A stretch of DNA of 9,520 bases from Paracoccaceae bacterium (GCA_020852535.1 JADZAO010000055.1:1-9520), one strand, 5' to 3'; shown: positions 1 to 7,963, counted from the first letter of the stretch. The notes: generated by a model not told the origin, from the letters alone. Numbers and translations: made by a program.

Positions 1-430
1 GCCAGTCGAACGCTCGCAGACAGCCCACTGTTGTGCTATGATGTCCCGTGCCAAATGCAACAGTTGCCTCAATTTGTAAGGCAACCCGTCTTGCATCTTT
101 TGGCACCCGGTCAGCATCATGGCTGCCGTAGAGGAAGAATCGCCCCGCCTCGACCGGTGACAATTCGCGCCGTACCTTAGCAATCCAGTCGATCTCGGGA
201 ATTTCGGAAACGGCAAATGGCTTGGCACAGAAAGCCATTGCCAGTACATCCAGAACTACCTCGTTGGGCTGTTCGATAAAATAGGCCCCCACCTCCCAAA
301 GTCCTGAGTTATCCTCGATTTCGAAGACACCCACGCCGGTCGGTTCGGGGTTCATCCTTTCGACGGCCTCGGCCAAAGCTTTGGCAGCGTTTTCGCCCAT
401 CAGGGTAGTCAGGGCAGAATAGGTGGGCAT
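1..430 (-). CDS. prmA: Ribosomal protein L11 methyltransferase, N-terminal part (cut by window edge)
   Basis: PrmA is a cytoplasmic SAM-dependent methyltransferase that methylates ribosomal protein L11. Translating the minus strand from the ATG at 428-430 gives 143 residues with no stop before the window edge. The stretch YGSHDADR (residues 101-108) followed by AFGTGHHSTT (125-134) is the PrmA signature at the start of the SAM-binding domain. Residues 1 to about 110 correspond to the N-terminal substrate-recognition domain. The catalytic part lies outside the window. A GGAG sequence seven bases upstream of the ATG supports this start. The gene follows the unassigned methyltransferase gene after 38 bases on the same strand, so it may be last in a priA-msrA-methyltransferase-prmA transcript. 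The family call is firm from the motifs; whether the gene is intact cannot be judged here. Confidence 0.9.
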   Translation of the reverse strand, partial: MPTYSALTTLMGENAAKALAEAVERMNPEPTGVGVFEIEDNSGLWEVGAYFIEQPNEVVLDVLAMAFCAKPFAVSEIPEIDWIAKVRRELSPVEAGRFFLYGSHDADRVPKDARRVALQIEATVAFGTGHHSTTVGCLRAFDW

Positions 431-468
431 AACTCGTCTCCGGTCAATGTCGGTCCAGCAGATTGCGT

Positions 469-1329
469 TCAGGTTATTTGCCTTAGCCGCATCAGAAGAT
501 ATAAGTTGTTTGCACGGAACGCATCTGCCGTTCTTTCTTTGCCGCGTAGACGCTGCACTAGCTTATCGCGCCCACGCTTGCCCATCATTGCATTGATCGC
601 GCCGACGAGTAGTTTACGTAAAATTGGCCTTTTTTGTGTTAATTCACGGTCTAACCCTGCCATACCTACGCCAATCACATTGAAAAAAGCTTGTTCTAGC
701 TCGATTGAAGGCGCAACTGCATCGGTCACATTCTCTTCCGTTTCTATCCGCAAGCCTATCTTGGCTAGATAATTCCGGAATTCCGCTACCGGATGCCCGC
801 CGCCAACTGGCCGCTCGCCAGCGCCTCGTATGAACCCCGCAGGCCGGAAGGTGTCGCCGATTACGATCACACCGTCTTTTGACAGTAATTTCTTGGCCTT
901 GGGCAACGATACCTGAAAAGGCATATACTGGAAGCTTTCGGAAAATAGACATACATCGAAAGAGGAAGCCAGCTTGGCATCCTGAAATAGTGCTTCGTGC
1001 ACAACCGCGCCCTTGGCATTTTCGCGGCAGCGTTCGGCTAGATAGGCCGAGGGTACTACGATTTCGACGCTATGGCCCATCTCGATTAGTCGCTTTGCCG
1101 TTTCGCCCGCCCCGCCGCCTATGTCGAGGATATGCAACCCCGCTCGTTGCGGCAGCATCGCTAATAGTTTCTGGCTATAGGCTTCCTGTGCTAGGCCAAG
1201 ATTGGATGCTTGCACCTTGAGCCCTGTCCAAAGCCCATAATGCAGATGTTCCTTACCAGTTAGCCAAAGTGCGAGGGCGCCAGCCATCTCTAGTCCCGGT
1301 GTACGGGTGTCAATCTTCTTTCCGGTCAT
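469..1329 (-). CDS. Class I SAM-dependent methyltransferase, substrate unknown
   Basis: The protein has a Rossmann-fold SAM-binding motif I, LDIGGGAGETA, near residue 68 of the chosen product, preceded by LHYGLW near residue 29. An HYGLW-type sequence before motif I is seen in cyclopropane-fatty-acid, sterol and small-molecule methyltransferases. Other visible pieces are SESFQYM (motif II region) and a basic C-terminal tail. I chose the ATG at 1327-1329 (286 residues) because GAGGG lies five bases upstream. The ORF can extend to an ATG at 1354-1356 (295 residues), one base after the msrA stop, but that start has no clear ribosome binding site. No signal peptide or membrane segment is evident, so it should be cytoplasmic. 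The substrate cannot be read from sequence; lipid, quinone and small-molecule acceptors are all possible. It lies between msrA and prmA on the same strand and is probably co-transcribed. Confidence 0.8.
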   Translation of the reverse strand: MTGKKIDTRTPGLEMAGALALWLTGKEHLHYGLWTGLKVQASNLGLAQEAYSQKLLAMLPQRAGLHILDIGGGAGETAKRLIEMGHSVEIVVPSAYLAERCRENAKGAVVHEALFQDAKLASSFDVCLFSESFQYMPFQVSLPKAKKLLSKDGVIVIGDTFRPAGFIRGAGERPVGGGHPVAEFRNYLAKIGLRIETEENVTDAVAPSIELEQAFFNVIGVGMAGLDRELTQKRPILRKLLVGAINAMMGKRGRDKLVQRLRGKERTADAFRANNLYLLMRLRQIT

Positions 1330-1357
1330 CACTACCCTCGAAGCAAACGACCGCATT

Positions 1358-2038
1358 TTAGGCGGACAGTCCGATGTGGCAGGTTACGCCGGTGCCGCCG
1401 ATGCCGCAATATCCGTTCGGGTTTTTTGCCAGATACTGCTGGTGATAGGTTTCTGCAAAGTAAAAGGTTGGCGCTGGCAGAATTTCTGTGGTGATTGCTC
1501 CGTAACCAGCAGCTTTTAATCGTTCTTGGTAGATGGCTTTGCTTTTGCGTGCTGCTTTGGCTTGCGTCTTAGAATAGGTGTAAATGCCTGATCGGTAGGA
1601 GGTTCCCATGTCATTGCCTTGTCGCATGCCTTGGGTTGGATCGTGGTTTTCCCAAAACAGCTGCAATAACTGTTCGTAGTCGATCACGACGGGATTGTAG
1701 ATTACTCGCACTACTTCGTTATGTCCTGTCGTTTGGGTGCATATTTCGGGATATGTCGGGTTTGGCGTATAACCTCCCGCATAGCCAACCATCGTTAGCC
1801 AGACGCCTGTTACCTGCCAGAACTTGCGCTCTACGCCCCAGAAGCAGCCCATGCCAAACATTGCTTCTTTCATGCCCACAGGTACTGGCGATTTTAGCGG
1901 CACTCCAGAAATGAAATGCATGAGCAGCTGTTCTGCATCTTTTGGGAGTGCACGATTAACGCCGACTATATCCATATATTGCGGTTGAATGGGAGTGTTG
2001 TGAACTTTATTTTTTCCATATAAATCATATTTATGCAT
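1358..2038 (-). CDS. msrA: Peptide-methionine (S)-S-oxide reductase
   Basis: MsrA reduces methionine-S-sulfoxide, free or in proteins, back to methionine, using thioredoxin to recycle its cysteines. The 226-residue product contains [11 protein letters not shown] with catalytic Cys65, GHNEVV with the likely acid Glu108, and a C-terminal [15 protein letters not shown] carrying Cys211 and Cys220 as the probable resolving pair. Spacing between the catalytic Cys and Glu matches the E. coli-type enzyme, as does the overall length of about 210-226 residues. The segment [15 protein letters not shown] before the active site also fits this subfamily, which supports the long N-terminus. No signal peptide is seen, so the protein is cytoplasmic. 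The start region is AT-rich and lacks a clear Shine-Dalgarno sequence; an alternative ATG lies at codon 22. It starts 47 bases after priA and ends next to the methyltransferase gene. Confidence 0.95.
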   Translation of the reverse strand: MHKYDLYGKNKVHNTPIQPQYMDIVGVNRALPKDAEQLLMHFISGVPLKSPVPVGMKEAMFGMGCFWGVERKFWQVTGVWLTMVGYAGGYTPNPTYPEICTQTTGHNEVVRVIYNPVVIDYEQLLQLFWENHDPTQGMRQGNDMGTSYRSGIYTYSKTQAKAARKSKAIYQERLKAAGYGAITTEILPAPTFYFAETYHQQYLAKNPNGYCGIGGTGVTCHIGLSA

Positions 2039-2085
2039 ATATTTTGTGCCGGTGTAATGGAATTTGACGCAAGTTTTGCTTCCTT

Positions 2086-4275
2086 TTAAAAAAAACTCTG
2101 TGGATCAATGTCGATTGTTAGCCGCAGACCGGCAGGAACCTTTAACTGTCCCAACCATTGCGTCAACGCCTCTTGCAAAGGCGATAGTTTCCCCGCTTTG
2201 ATTAGCAGTCGTACTCGATGTCGTCCTCGTACCCGTGCGATGGGCGCCGGGGCAGGACCGAAGACACGCGCTCCTATTTGTTTAAGCGGTCCGTCCCGCC
2301 GTGCTAGTTCAGCTCCGAAATCGAAAACTTGCCGTAGATCAGTGCTGGACAAAATGATCCCCGCCATTCGCCCGTAAGGAGGCACCTCTGCTGTCTTGCG
2401 TTCTGTTGCTTCCGCTCGCCAGAATGCTTCTTCGTCGCCGCTTAGAATGGCTCGTATCACCGGATGTTCCGGCTGGTGCGTCTGTAACCATGCTGCTCCG
2501 TACTTTTCGGCCCGGCCCGCTCGCCCTGCCACCTGCCGCATTAACTGGAATGTCCTTTCTGCTGCTCGTAGGTCCGACCCTTGCAAGCCAAGATCTGCGT
2601 CGATCACGCCCACTAGCGTTAGCAAAGGAAAGTTATGCCCTTTGGCTACGATTTGTGTGCCGATGATGATATCTGCTCCGCCCGCTGCAATCATCTCGAT
2701 TTGGGCTTTTAACTCGCGTGCAGATCCGAAAAGGTCCGAAGATAGTATTGCCACTCGTGCATCTGAAAACAGCGTTTGTACTTCCTCGGCCATTCGTTCG
2801 ACGCCAGGACCGACAGCCGTCATTTTTCCTTCAACCTTGCAGCTAGGACAAGTCTGCGGGATCGGTTTCGTTGCGCCGCATTGATGGCAGACCAGTCGCG
2901 TGAGAAACCGGTGCTCTACCATCCGCGCATCGCAATGGTCGCAGCCTATTTGAGTACCACAGGCTCGACACAGTGTTACTGGAGCATAACCCCGCCGGTT
3001 CAGAAAAATCAGTGACTGTTCTGCCCGCCCGATCCGTGCCTGCACCTCTGCCGCCAGCTTGGCCGAAATCCAGCGGTTCGCAGGCAGGTTTGCCTCGCGC
3101 ATGTCGATTACACCCATTTCAGGCATCTCGGCAACGCCATAACGTGTCGACAAATTAAGCCGCGCGTATTTTCCACTCTCGACATTGGCCCATGTCTCTA
3201 GCGAAGGTGTCGCACTTGCCAGCACAACAGGGCAGCCTACAATCGATGCCCGGAGAACGGCCATGTCGCGGGCATTGTAAAGAACCCCCTCTTCTTGCTT
3301 GTAGCCCGTGTCATGCTCTTCATCGACCACGATCAGCCCAAGTCGCTGGAATGGCAAAAATAGCGCCGACCGTGTCCCTACTACGAACTCCGCCCGCCCC
3401 TCGGCTACCATTCGCCAGATCCGCCGTCGCTCAGTTTGCGTAATGCCCGAATGCCATTCCGCAGGTCGCGCGCCGAAGCGTGCTTCCACCCGCGTTAGAA
3501 AAGCCGCAGTAAGAGCAATCTCAGGCAATAAAACCAAAGCCTGTCGACCAAGCCGGATGCACTCCGCCACCGCTTCTAGATAGACCTCTGTCTTGCCCGA
3601 CCCCGTCACTCCCTTCAATAAGGTGGTCGAATACTCCTCCGCATTTACCGCCGTGATTAGCGCATCCTTTGCTGCCACCTGATCGCCTACTAAATGCGCG
3701 GCTCCCGCCGGATTTAGCCGCGGAAAGGGTAGATCGCGCGGTGCGTCCTCCTCAATTATCACGCCTAGCTTGACTAGACCCTTTATAACCGAAGACCCGC
3801 ATTTTGCCTTCTTGGTCAATTCGCCTAAAGTCATGGGAGCGCCGCTAAAGGCCCGCAAGGTCTCGACTGTTCGATGCCGTGCTTCAGTCAACTTGTTAGG
3901 TACTGCTCCGCCCAAGCGGTAGATTCGCTGATTTATAGGACCTTCCCCCAAGCTTGGCGCACGGGTTGCTAGTCGCAGCATCTGTGACAAGGGCGTTAGC
4001 GTGTAATTTGCCGCTCGTGTCAGGAACGCCCGTAACTCGTTCTGCATCGGTGGCGCATCCAGCACACGGACGATGGATCTTACCTTGGTTGGGTCCCAGT
4101 CGCCACGCCCAAGTCCCCAGACTACGCCCAACACACGGCGTGGTCCCAAAGGTACCTCGACGAAATTACCATCCCCGCAGCCGCCTTCGGGGGCCCTGTA
4201 GTCGAGGACTCGCCCTAAAGGCTCCGCCGTCAGCACGCCCACCAGCTCGCTTGCCGCATAGGTCTTGTCTGACAC
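2086..4275 (-). CDS. priA: Primosomal protein N' (replication restart helicase PriA)
   Basis: PriA recognises stalled or repaired forks and D-loops and reloads the replisome; it is a superfamily 2 3'-to-5' DNA helicase. In numbering from the longest ORF (start 4341, 751 residues), visible elements are an N-terminal DNA-binding region with VEVPLGPR, Walker A GVTGSGKT (244-251), Walker B DEEH (340-343), SATPSLE (376-382), eight zinc-binding cysteines in four pairs (458/461, 467/470, 485/488, 498/501), [12 protein letters not shown] (561-572), QVAGRAGR (603-610) and the conserved DIDPQSFF end. I chose the GTG at 4273-4275 (729 residues), with AAGGCGG upstream, because the product then begins MSDK as expected for relatives. 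A GTG at 4297-4299 with AGAGGCG upstream is an alternative. The gene is divergent from fsa. All helicase and zinc residues are present, so it should be functional. Confidence 0.96.
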   Translation of the reverse strand: MSDKTYAASELVGVLTAEPLGRVLDYRAPEGGCGDGNFVEVPLGPRRVLGVVWGLGRGDWDPTKVRSIVRVLDAPPMQNELRAFLTRAANYTLTPLSQMLRLATRAPSLGEGPINQRIYRLGGAVPNKLTEARHRTVETLRAFSGAPMTLGELTKKAKCGSSVIKGLVKLGVIIEEDAPRDLPFPRLNPAGAAHLVGDQVAAKDALITAVNAEEYSTTLLKGVTGSGKTEVYLEAVAECIRLGRQALVLLPEIALTAAFLTRVEARFGARPAEWHSGITQTERRRIWRMVAEGRAEFVVGTRSALFLPFQRLGLIVVDEEHDTGYKQEEGVLYNARDMAVLRASIVGCPVVLASATPSLETWANVESGKYARLNLSTRYGVAEMPEMGVIDMREANLPANRWISAKLAAEVQARIGRAEQSLIFLNRRGYAPVTLCRACGTQIGCDHCDARMVEHRFLTRLVCHQCGATKPIPQTCPSCKVEGKMTAVGPGVERMAEEVQTLFSDARVAILSSDLFGSARELKAQIEMIAAGGADIIIGTQIVAKGHNFPLLTLVGVIDADLGLQGSDLRAAERTFQLMRQVAGRAGRAEKYGAAWLQTHQPEHPVIRAILSGDEEAFWRAEATERKTAEVPPYGRMAGIILSSTDLRQVFDFGAELARRDGPLKQIGARVFGPAPAPIARVRGRHRVRLLIKAGKLSPLQEALTQWLGQLKVPAGLRLTIDIDPQSFF

Positions 4276-4294
4276 TTCGTTACCGCCTTCTTCT

Positions 4295-4322
4295 TTCACC
4301 TGTCGCCTCTTTGGGGTAAACT
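4295..4322 (+). promoter_or_regulatory. Possible fsa promoter in the divergent priA/fsa region
   Basis: In the 84 bases between the priA GTG and the fsa ATG, TTCACC (4295-4300) and TAAACT (4317-4322) are spaced by 16 bases, each matching four of six consensus positions for the housekeeping sigma factor. This would give a leader of about 30 bases. It overlaps the possible upstream GTG start of priA. The match is weak and is offered only as the best candidate in this gap. Confidence 0.25.
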
Positions 4323-4359
4323 CCGTTGGAAATCCTCGCAACCCATAAGGACCGTGCCG

Positions 4360-5013
4360 ATGAAATTCTTTGTGGACACCGCCGATGTCGCCGCCATTTC
4401 TGAACTGAATGACCTCGGTATGGTTGACGGCGTTACCACCAACCCGTCAATTATCCTGAAATCCGGACGCGACATCCTCGAAGTTACACGCGAGATATGC
4501 TCCATCGTATCTGGTCCCGTCTCGGCGGAAGTTGTAGCGAGTAAAGCCGAAGGCATGATCGCCGAAGGCCGAAAACTCGCCGAAATCGCTTCGAATATTG
4601 CCGTTAAAGTGCCTCTGACATGGGACGGTCTTAGAGCTTGTAAAGTGCTCACCGGTGAAGGCAAGATGGTTAACGTCACCCTCTGCTTTTCGGCAAATCA
4701 GGCACTTCTGGCCGCGAAAGCGGGTGCTACCTTCATTTCACCCTTTATCGGAAGGCTTGATGATATCAACCTCGACGGTTTGGATTTGATTGCCGACATT
4801 CGTGTGATCTACGATAACTACGACTTTGACACGCAAATCCTAGCTGCCTCAATTCGCACGCTGAACCATGCCAAAGATTGTGCCTTAATCGGCGCCGATG
4901 TGATGACCGCACCGCCTGCGGTTATTAAAGCGATGGCTAACCATGTTCTTACCGACAAAGGTCTTGAACAGTTTAACGCGGACTGGGCAAAAACTGGGCA
5001 GAAAATCCTCTGA
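4360..5013 (+). CDS. fsa: Transaldolase / fructose-6-phosphate aldolase family protein
   Basis: This is a class I aldolase of the small transaldolase (TalC/FSA) family, acting through a lysine Schiff base on C3 and sugar-phosphate substrates in central carbon metabolism. The product has 217 residues, typical for the family. It begins [13 protein letters not shown] with Asp6, continues with GVTTNPSII (Asn28), and has the Schiff-base lysine in VKVPLT (Lys83). [11 protein letters not shown] (126-136) is the family's second signature. I chose the ATG at 4360 because AAGG lies nine bases upstream and the protein then starts as its relatives do; the GTG at 4354 is only three bases from that site. 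It is divergent from priA and 44 bases upstream of the DUF484 gene. The sequence does not settle whether the enzyme acts as a transaldolase or as fructose-6-phosphate aldolase. Confidence 0.93.
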   Translation: MKFFVDTADVAAISELNDLGMVDGVTTNPSIILKSGRDILEVTREICSIVSGPVSAEVVASKAEGMIAEGRKLAEIASNIAVKVPLTWDGLRACKVLTGEGKMVNVTLCFSANQALLAAKAGATFISPFIGRLDDINLDGLDLIADIRVIYDNYDFDTQILAASIRTLNHAKDCALIGADVMTAPPAVIKAMANHVLTDKGLEQFNADWAKTGQKIL

Positions 5014-5057
5014 AACTCTGCTAAGGTTGTATAAATCAAAAAACGGGCAATAGCTTT

Positions 5058-5756
5058 ATGATCGAACAGGATTTGCGCGATAGACTTTTGGCAGAACCCG
5101 AGCTTTTGCTCGAAGACCGTGACGTGATGGCCGCCCTCATCGCTGCAAACGATCGTGCGATGGGGGAGAATATTGTAGATCTGCGGGGTATTGCAGTGGA
5201 ACGGCTCGAAAATCGCCTCGACCGATTGGAAGATACCCACCGTTCGGTGATAGCCGCTGCTTATGAAAGTTTTGCGGGTACCAATCAGGTCCATCGCGCC
5301 ATTTTGCAAATGCTTGATCCGCTTGAATTTGAAGATTTTCTTAAAATTCTTGCGACCGAAGTTGCCGGAACCCTCCGTGTCGATTGCGTGCGCCTCGTGT
5401 TGGAAGCGGCCCAACCCGAAAACAGCCATGTGCTGCTTCGCAAGTTTGGTGACGTGCTTTACGTTGCCGAACCGGGTTTTGTTGGTTATTATATCTCTGG
5501 CGGGCGCAACGTGCCTTTGCGTCCCGTTGTGCTTCGCCACGTCATGCCCGCTGAAACTCCTGGTATCTACGGTGACCGTGCTGCGTGGATCAGATCTGAA
5601 GCTTTGATGCGCCTCGATTTCGGTTCAGGTCGTCTACCTGGAATGCTGGTTCTGGGTGCTGAGGATCCGCATCAGTTCAAACGCACCCATGGCACGGACC
5701 TTCTGGCCTTCCTCGCAGGTGTTTTTGAACGCATTATGCGCCGCTGGGTGTCATGA
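5058..5756 (+). CDS. DUF484 family protein (GAF-like), partner gene of xerC
   Basis: The 232-residue protein matches the DUF484 pattern. It opens with LLAEPELLLEDRDVMAAL (residues 10-27), corresponding to the usual DUF484 opening of a helix with paired leucines. A charged helical stretch with coiled-coil character follows (about 38-70, VERLENRLDRLEDTHR), then a GAF-like domain (about 90-228) ending in FLAGVFERIMRRW. No catalytic residues are known for the family and its biochemical role is not established. Its gene is often found next to xerC, as in the gammaproteobacterial yigA-xerC arrangement. Here the stop overlaps the xerC start (ATGA), implying translational coupling. The ribosome binding site is poor (only GGGC about ten bases upstream). 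No signal peptide or membrane segment is visible. Confidence 0.88.
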   Translation: MIEQDLRDRLLAEPELLLEDRDVMAALIAANDRAMGENIVDLRGIAVERLENRLDRLEDTHRSVIAAAYESFAGTNQVHRAILQMLDPLEFEDFLKILATEVAGTLRVDCVRLVLEAAQPENSHVLLRKFGDVLYVAEPGFVGYYISGGRNVPLRPVVLRHVMPAETPGIYGDRAAWIRSEALMRLDFGSGRLPGMLVLGAEDPHQFKRTHGTDLLAFLAGVFERIMRRWVS

Positions 5757-6685
5757 AGGACGCGGCGTTTATTTCGCCACAGGCGATGGACGCGTTGCAA
5801 AATTGGATCGTCCATCTGCAGGCGTTGGACGGCGCGGCACCTAAGACACTTGAGGCATACGGGCGTGACGTGTCAGGTTACCTTTCTTTTCTGGTCAACC
5901 ATCGTGGCGGCGGGGAGGGTATTGCTGCCCTCGTGTCTGTTTCCTTGTCGGATCTCCGCGCATGGATGGCCCATGAACGCGCCCGTGGCGTTGGTGCCCG
6001 CTCACTCGCTCGTTCGCTCTCGGCGGTCAAGGGATTCACTGCCTATCTTGCCGACCGCGCCGAAGGCATGGAAGCCACTGCCATTCTTTCAGCGCGTGGC
6101 CCAAAATTCCGCCGCAAACTGCCCCGTCCGCTGACCATCTCTGCTGCCACCGCGATGATTGATGCGGTCGCAGACCAGTCGACCGAGCCATGGGTCGCCG
6201 CCCGCGACCGTGCCGTGATTACGCTTCTTTACGGTTGCGGTTTGCGTATCTCTGAAGCTCTCGCCCTGACATGGTCAGAACATCCTCTGCCCGAAACTCT
6301 GCGCATAATCGGTAAGGGTGGCAAAGAACGTCTCGTCCCTGTCCTCCCCGTTGCGCGCGAGGCCGTGGCCGATTACGCTCGTCTCTATCCTTTCGAGCCT
6401 ATTTCAACCGAACTTCTCTTTCGCGGCGTCCGCGGCGGCCCCCTTTCGCCGCGCCTTTTACAATCGGCGATGGAAAAGGCGCGCATGCGGCTTGGCCTGC
6501 CTGCTACCGCCACTCCCCATGCCATGCGTCACAGCTTTGCCACCCATCTTCTCTCGGCTGGTGGAGATCTCCGCGCCATACAGGAGCTTCTTGGTCATGC
6601 TTCGCTCTCGACGACACAAGCCTATACCGGCGTTGACGCTGCCCGCCTGATGGAAGCCTATCAAAACGCTCATCCCCGCGCCTGA
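5753..6685 (+). CDS. xerC: Site-specific tyrosine recombinase XerC
   Basis: XerC acts with XerD at the dif site to resolve chromosome dimers. The 310-residue protein has an N-terminal SAM-like core-binding domain (about 14-105, with LQALDGAAPKTLEAYGRDV) and a C-terminal catalytic domain. The catalytic set is complete: Arg165 in GCGLRISEAL, Lys188 in GKGGKER, His256 and Arg259 in HAMRHSFATHLL, His282 in LLGHASLSTTQ, and Tyr291 in AYTGVD. Adjacency to a DUF484 gene favours XerC over XerD. The ATG overlaps the DUF484 stop; an in-frame ATG at 5786 is possible but less likely given the coupling. Wobble positions are C-rich, so the coding strand has more C than G, unlike the ruv genes on the same strand further right. 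Confidence 0.95.
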   Translation: MKDAAFISPQAMDALQNWIVHLQALDGAAPKTLEAYGRDVSGYLSFLVNHRGGGEGIAALVSVSLSDLRAWMAHERARGVGARSLARSLSAVKGFTAYLADRAEGMEATAILSARGPKFRRKLPRPLTISAATAMIDAVADQSTEPWVAARDRAVITLLYGCGLRISEALALTWSEHPLPETLRIIGKGGKERLVPVLPVAREAVADYARLYPFEPISTELLFRGVRGGPLSPRLLQSAMEKARMRLGLPATATPHAMRHSFATHLLSAGGDLRAIQELLGHASLSTTQAYTGVDAARLMEAYQNAHPRA

Positions 6686-6798
6686 TGGCGCGCGATGATG
6701 ATCTTGAGCTTGGCCCGCGCTTTTGTTTTCTCGTTTATCTTGGCCACACGTGGAACAAATTTCGCCCCCGCTTGCTTTGTTCCAAGAGCGGCAATTAA
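6685..6798 (+). CDS. Possible 37-codon ORF overlapping the xerC stop
   Basis: An ATG shares one base with the xerC stop codon (TGATG) and opens a 37-residue frame ending in TAA at 6796-6798. The peptide starts MARDDDLELG and has a short hydrophobic stretch FCFLVYLG (residues 13-20) followed by a basic tail. No Shine-Dalgarno sequence precedes it beyond the coupling to xerC, and I recognise no family. It could be a small coupled protein or a chance reading frame in the 170-base gap before pcs. Confidence 0.22.
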   Translation: MARDDDLELGPRFCFLVYLGHTWNKFRPRLLCSKSGN

Positions 6799-6861
6799 GC
6801 GTTCCGTCATACCTGACCGATTGCGCCTTTTCCTGTTCTGTGCAATCTAAGGCGGATGAAT

Positions 6862-7563
6862 ATGCGTCTCAAAGCCCTTTTGGTCCACCTTCTCACTGCC
6901 TCGGGTGCGGTCTTGTCGATGTTGGCGATGCTGGCGGCGGTCGAGGGAAATTGGAGCTTGATGTTCCTCTGGCTTGTCGTGGCACTCGTTGTTGATGGCG
7001 TCGACGGTCCCTTGGCTCGTCGCTATGATGTTACGAAGAACTGGCCCACCTATGACGGCGTGTTGATGGACTTGATTGTCGATTACCTGACCTATGTGTT
7101 CATTCCTGCTTATGCCCTGTTCAAATCCGGCCTCTTGTCAGGTTGGAGCGGTTGGATTTCTATTATTGTTATTGTCTATGGCTCGGTTGTCTATTTTGCT
7201 GACACTCGGATGAAGACTAAAGACAAAAGCTTTGCGGGTTTTCCGGCCTGCTGGAACATGGTTGTACTCGTCCTTTTCGTACTACACCCGCAATGGTGGA
7301 TTATCCTGACCATTGTAATTGCGCTGACCATTTGCATGTTCACCAATTTGAAATTTATTCATCCGGTTCGTACCCAACGCTGGCGAAATGTTTCGCTTCC
7401 GATGGTGTTGGCATGGGTTTTCTTTGCCGGATGGGCAGCGGCGATGGATTTCTGGCCGCAAAATTGGGCGCGTTGGGGGCTGGTTATTACCTCACTATAT
7501 TTGGTTTTTGCGGGCATCGCACAGCAGGTTGTCTCCAAACGTAGTATTCTCCGCAGATCCTGA
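6862..7563 (+). CDS. pcs: Phosphatidylcholine synthase (CDP-alcohol phosphatidyltransferase family)
   Basis: Pcs makes phosphatidylcholine in one step by condensing choline with CDP-diacylglycerol, releasing CMP, in the inner membrane. Numbered from the ATG at 6856, the CDP-alcohol phosphatidyltransferase motif is DGVDGPLAR (Asp47, Asp50, Gly51, Ala54, Arg55) followed by DGVLMDLIVD (Gly68, Asp72, Asp76). The spacer inside the motif is longer than in most family members, which is typical of Pcs. The segment MKTKDKSFAGFPACWNM (119-135) is also Pcs-like. Several membrane segments are visible, roughly 8-28, 32-47, 98-115, 134-162, 181-197 and 206-225. I chose the ATG at 6862 (233 residues) because AAGGCGG ends six bases before it and directly abuts the ATG at 6856. 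The gene implies that the cell obtains free choline. It lies about 170 bases after xerC and may have its own promoter, though none stands out. Confidence 0.92.
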   Translation: MRLKALLVHLLTASGAVLSMLAMLAAVEGNWSLMFLWLVVALVVDGVDGPLARRYDVTKNWPTYDGVLMDLIVDYLTYVFIPAYALFKSGLLSGWSGWISIIVIVYGSVVYFADTRMKTKDKSFAGFPACWNMVVLVLFVLHPQWWIILTIVIALTICMFTNLKFIHPVRTQRWRNVSLPMVLAWVFFAGWAAAMDFWPQNWARWGLVITSLYLVFAGIAQQVVSKRSILRRS

Positions 7564-7565
7564 TC

Positions 7566-7715
7566 GTTCGCGATGGCACACACGCGGGACAGGTTGCTAC
7601 AGCACAAATCAATATTTTCAAGCTCGTGGTTTGCAAGCTTACTGAACGCTCTGCAGATGGTGTGGGCGTTTTTATAGGTTGAGAGTGACAGGTAAGCGTC
7701 CTTGATGGACTGCAC
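7566..7715 (-). pseudogene. DUF1127 (YjiS-like) gene remnant
   Basis: Reading the minus strand from 7715 downwards gives a stretch including AFSKLANHELENIDLCCSNL (residues 23-42). It follows the DUF1127 pattern seen in many alphaproteobacteria: a hydrophobic residue, SKL, a polar pair, EL, an acidic or amide residue, I, then L and a polar helix. Upstream residues (STYKNAH) resemble the usual W/Y-N-A-R segment. The frame looks damaged. An in-frame TAA lies at 7719-7721, two codons before the first available start (a GTG at 7713-7715), so the usual N-terminus is missing. At the other end the expected stop is absent, and the frame runs on antisense into pcs as far as 7359. DUF1127 proteins are short and basic, with RNA-related or regulatory roles in some species. 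A short functional protein starting at the GTG cannot be excluded. Confidence 0.42.
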
Positions 7716-7910
7716 GAATTAGAAGATTGAAATGGTGCTGAACCGGGCGTTTCGAATGGGCTATGGCTGTTATTCTTTTACAAACGGTTCAATACTAAGG
7801 CATCCGTGTTTTGTGATAGAGAAACAGGGATCTTGTAGCTGTACAGCAGACGTTGTGCTTGCGTTGTCGTCTTGCGTTTTGTCTATGGTAGATTATAGGC
7901 GCGTGGCCTT

Positions 7911-7929
7911 TTATTTTCTTGGAAAATAA
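7911..7929. repeat. AT-rich perfect inverted repeat, 8-bp arms
   Basis: TTATTTTC (7911-7918) and GAAAATAA (7922-7929) are perfect reverse complements separated by TTG. No T-tract typical of a strong terminator follows. It could be a protein-binding site or a weak hairpin. It lies 13 bases before a second perfect inverted repeat. Confidence 0.5.
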
Positions 7930-7941
7930 TGAGTTTCGGTC

Positions 7942-7963
7942 AAGTCTTTATTTTAAAAGACTT
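7942..7963. repeat. Second AT-rich perfect inverted repeat, 8-bp arms
   Basis: AAGTCTTT (7942-7949) and AAAGACTT (7956-7963) are perfect reverse complements around the six-base loop ATTTTA. The stem is AT-rich and lacks a following T-run on the plus strand, so strong termination is unlikely. An operator, or the end of a transcript from either side, is possible. Confidence 0.5.

Noticed and set aside
2088..2095. A run of eight T on the priA coding strand as a terminator or frameshift site
   Set aside because: It encodes the final Phe-Phe of PriA just before the stop and has no convincing GC-rich stem upstream.
2096..2107. A near-match to a DnaA box (TGATCCACA on the minus strand)
   Set aside because: It lies within the conserved DIDPQSFF coding end of priA, is single and has one mismatch, so coding constraint explains it.
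7560..7576. A short stem with a TTCG loop just after pcs, as a terminator
   Set aside because: The stem is only four base pairs and no T-run follows, so it does not qualify as a terminator.
7838..7847. The palindrome GCTGTACAGC as a regulator site
   Set aside because: It is a single 10-base palindrome far from any start codon; such sites are expected by chance, and it does not fit the alphaproteobacterial LexA pattern.
7732..7929. A 65-codon plus-strand reading frame
   Set aside because: It has no ribosome binding site, no recognisable domain and a composition like the surrounding non-coding DNA.
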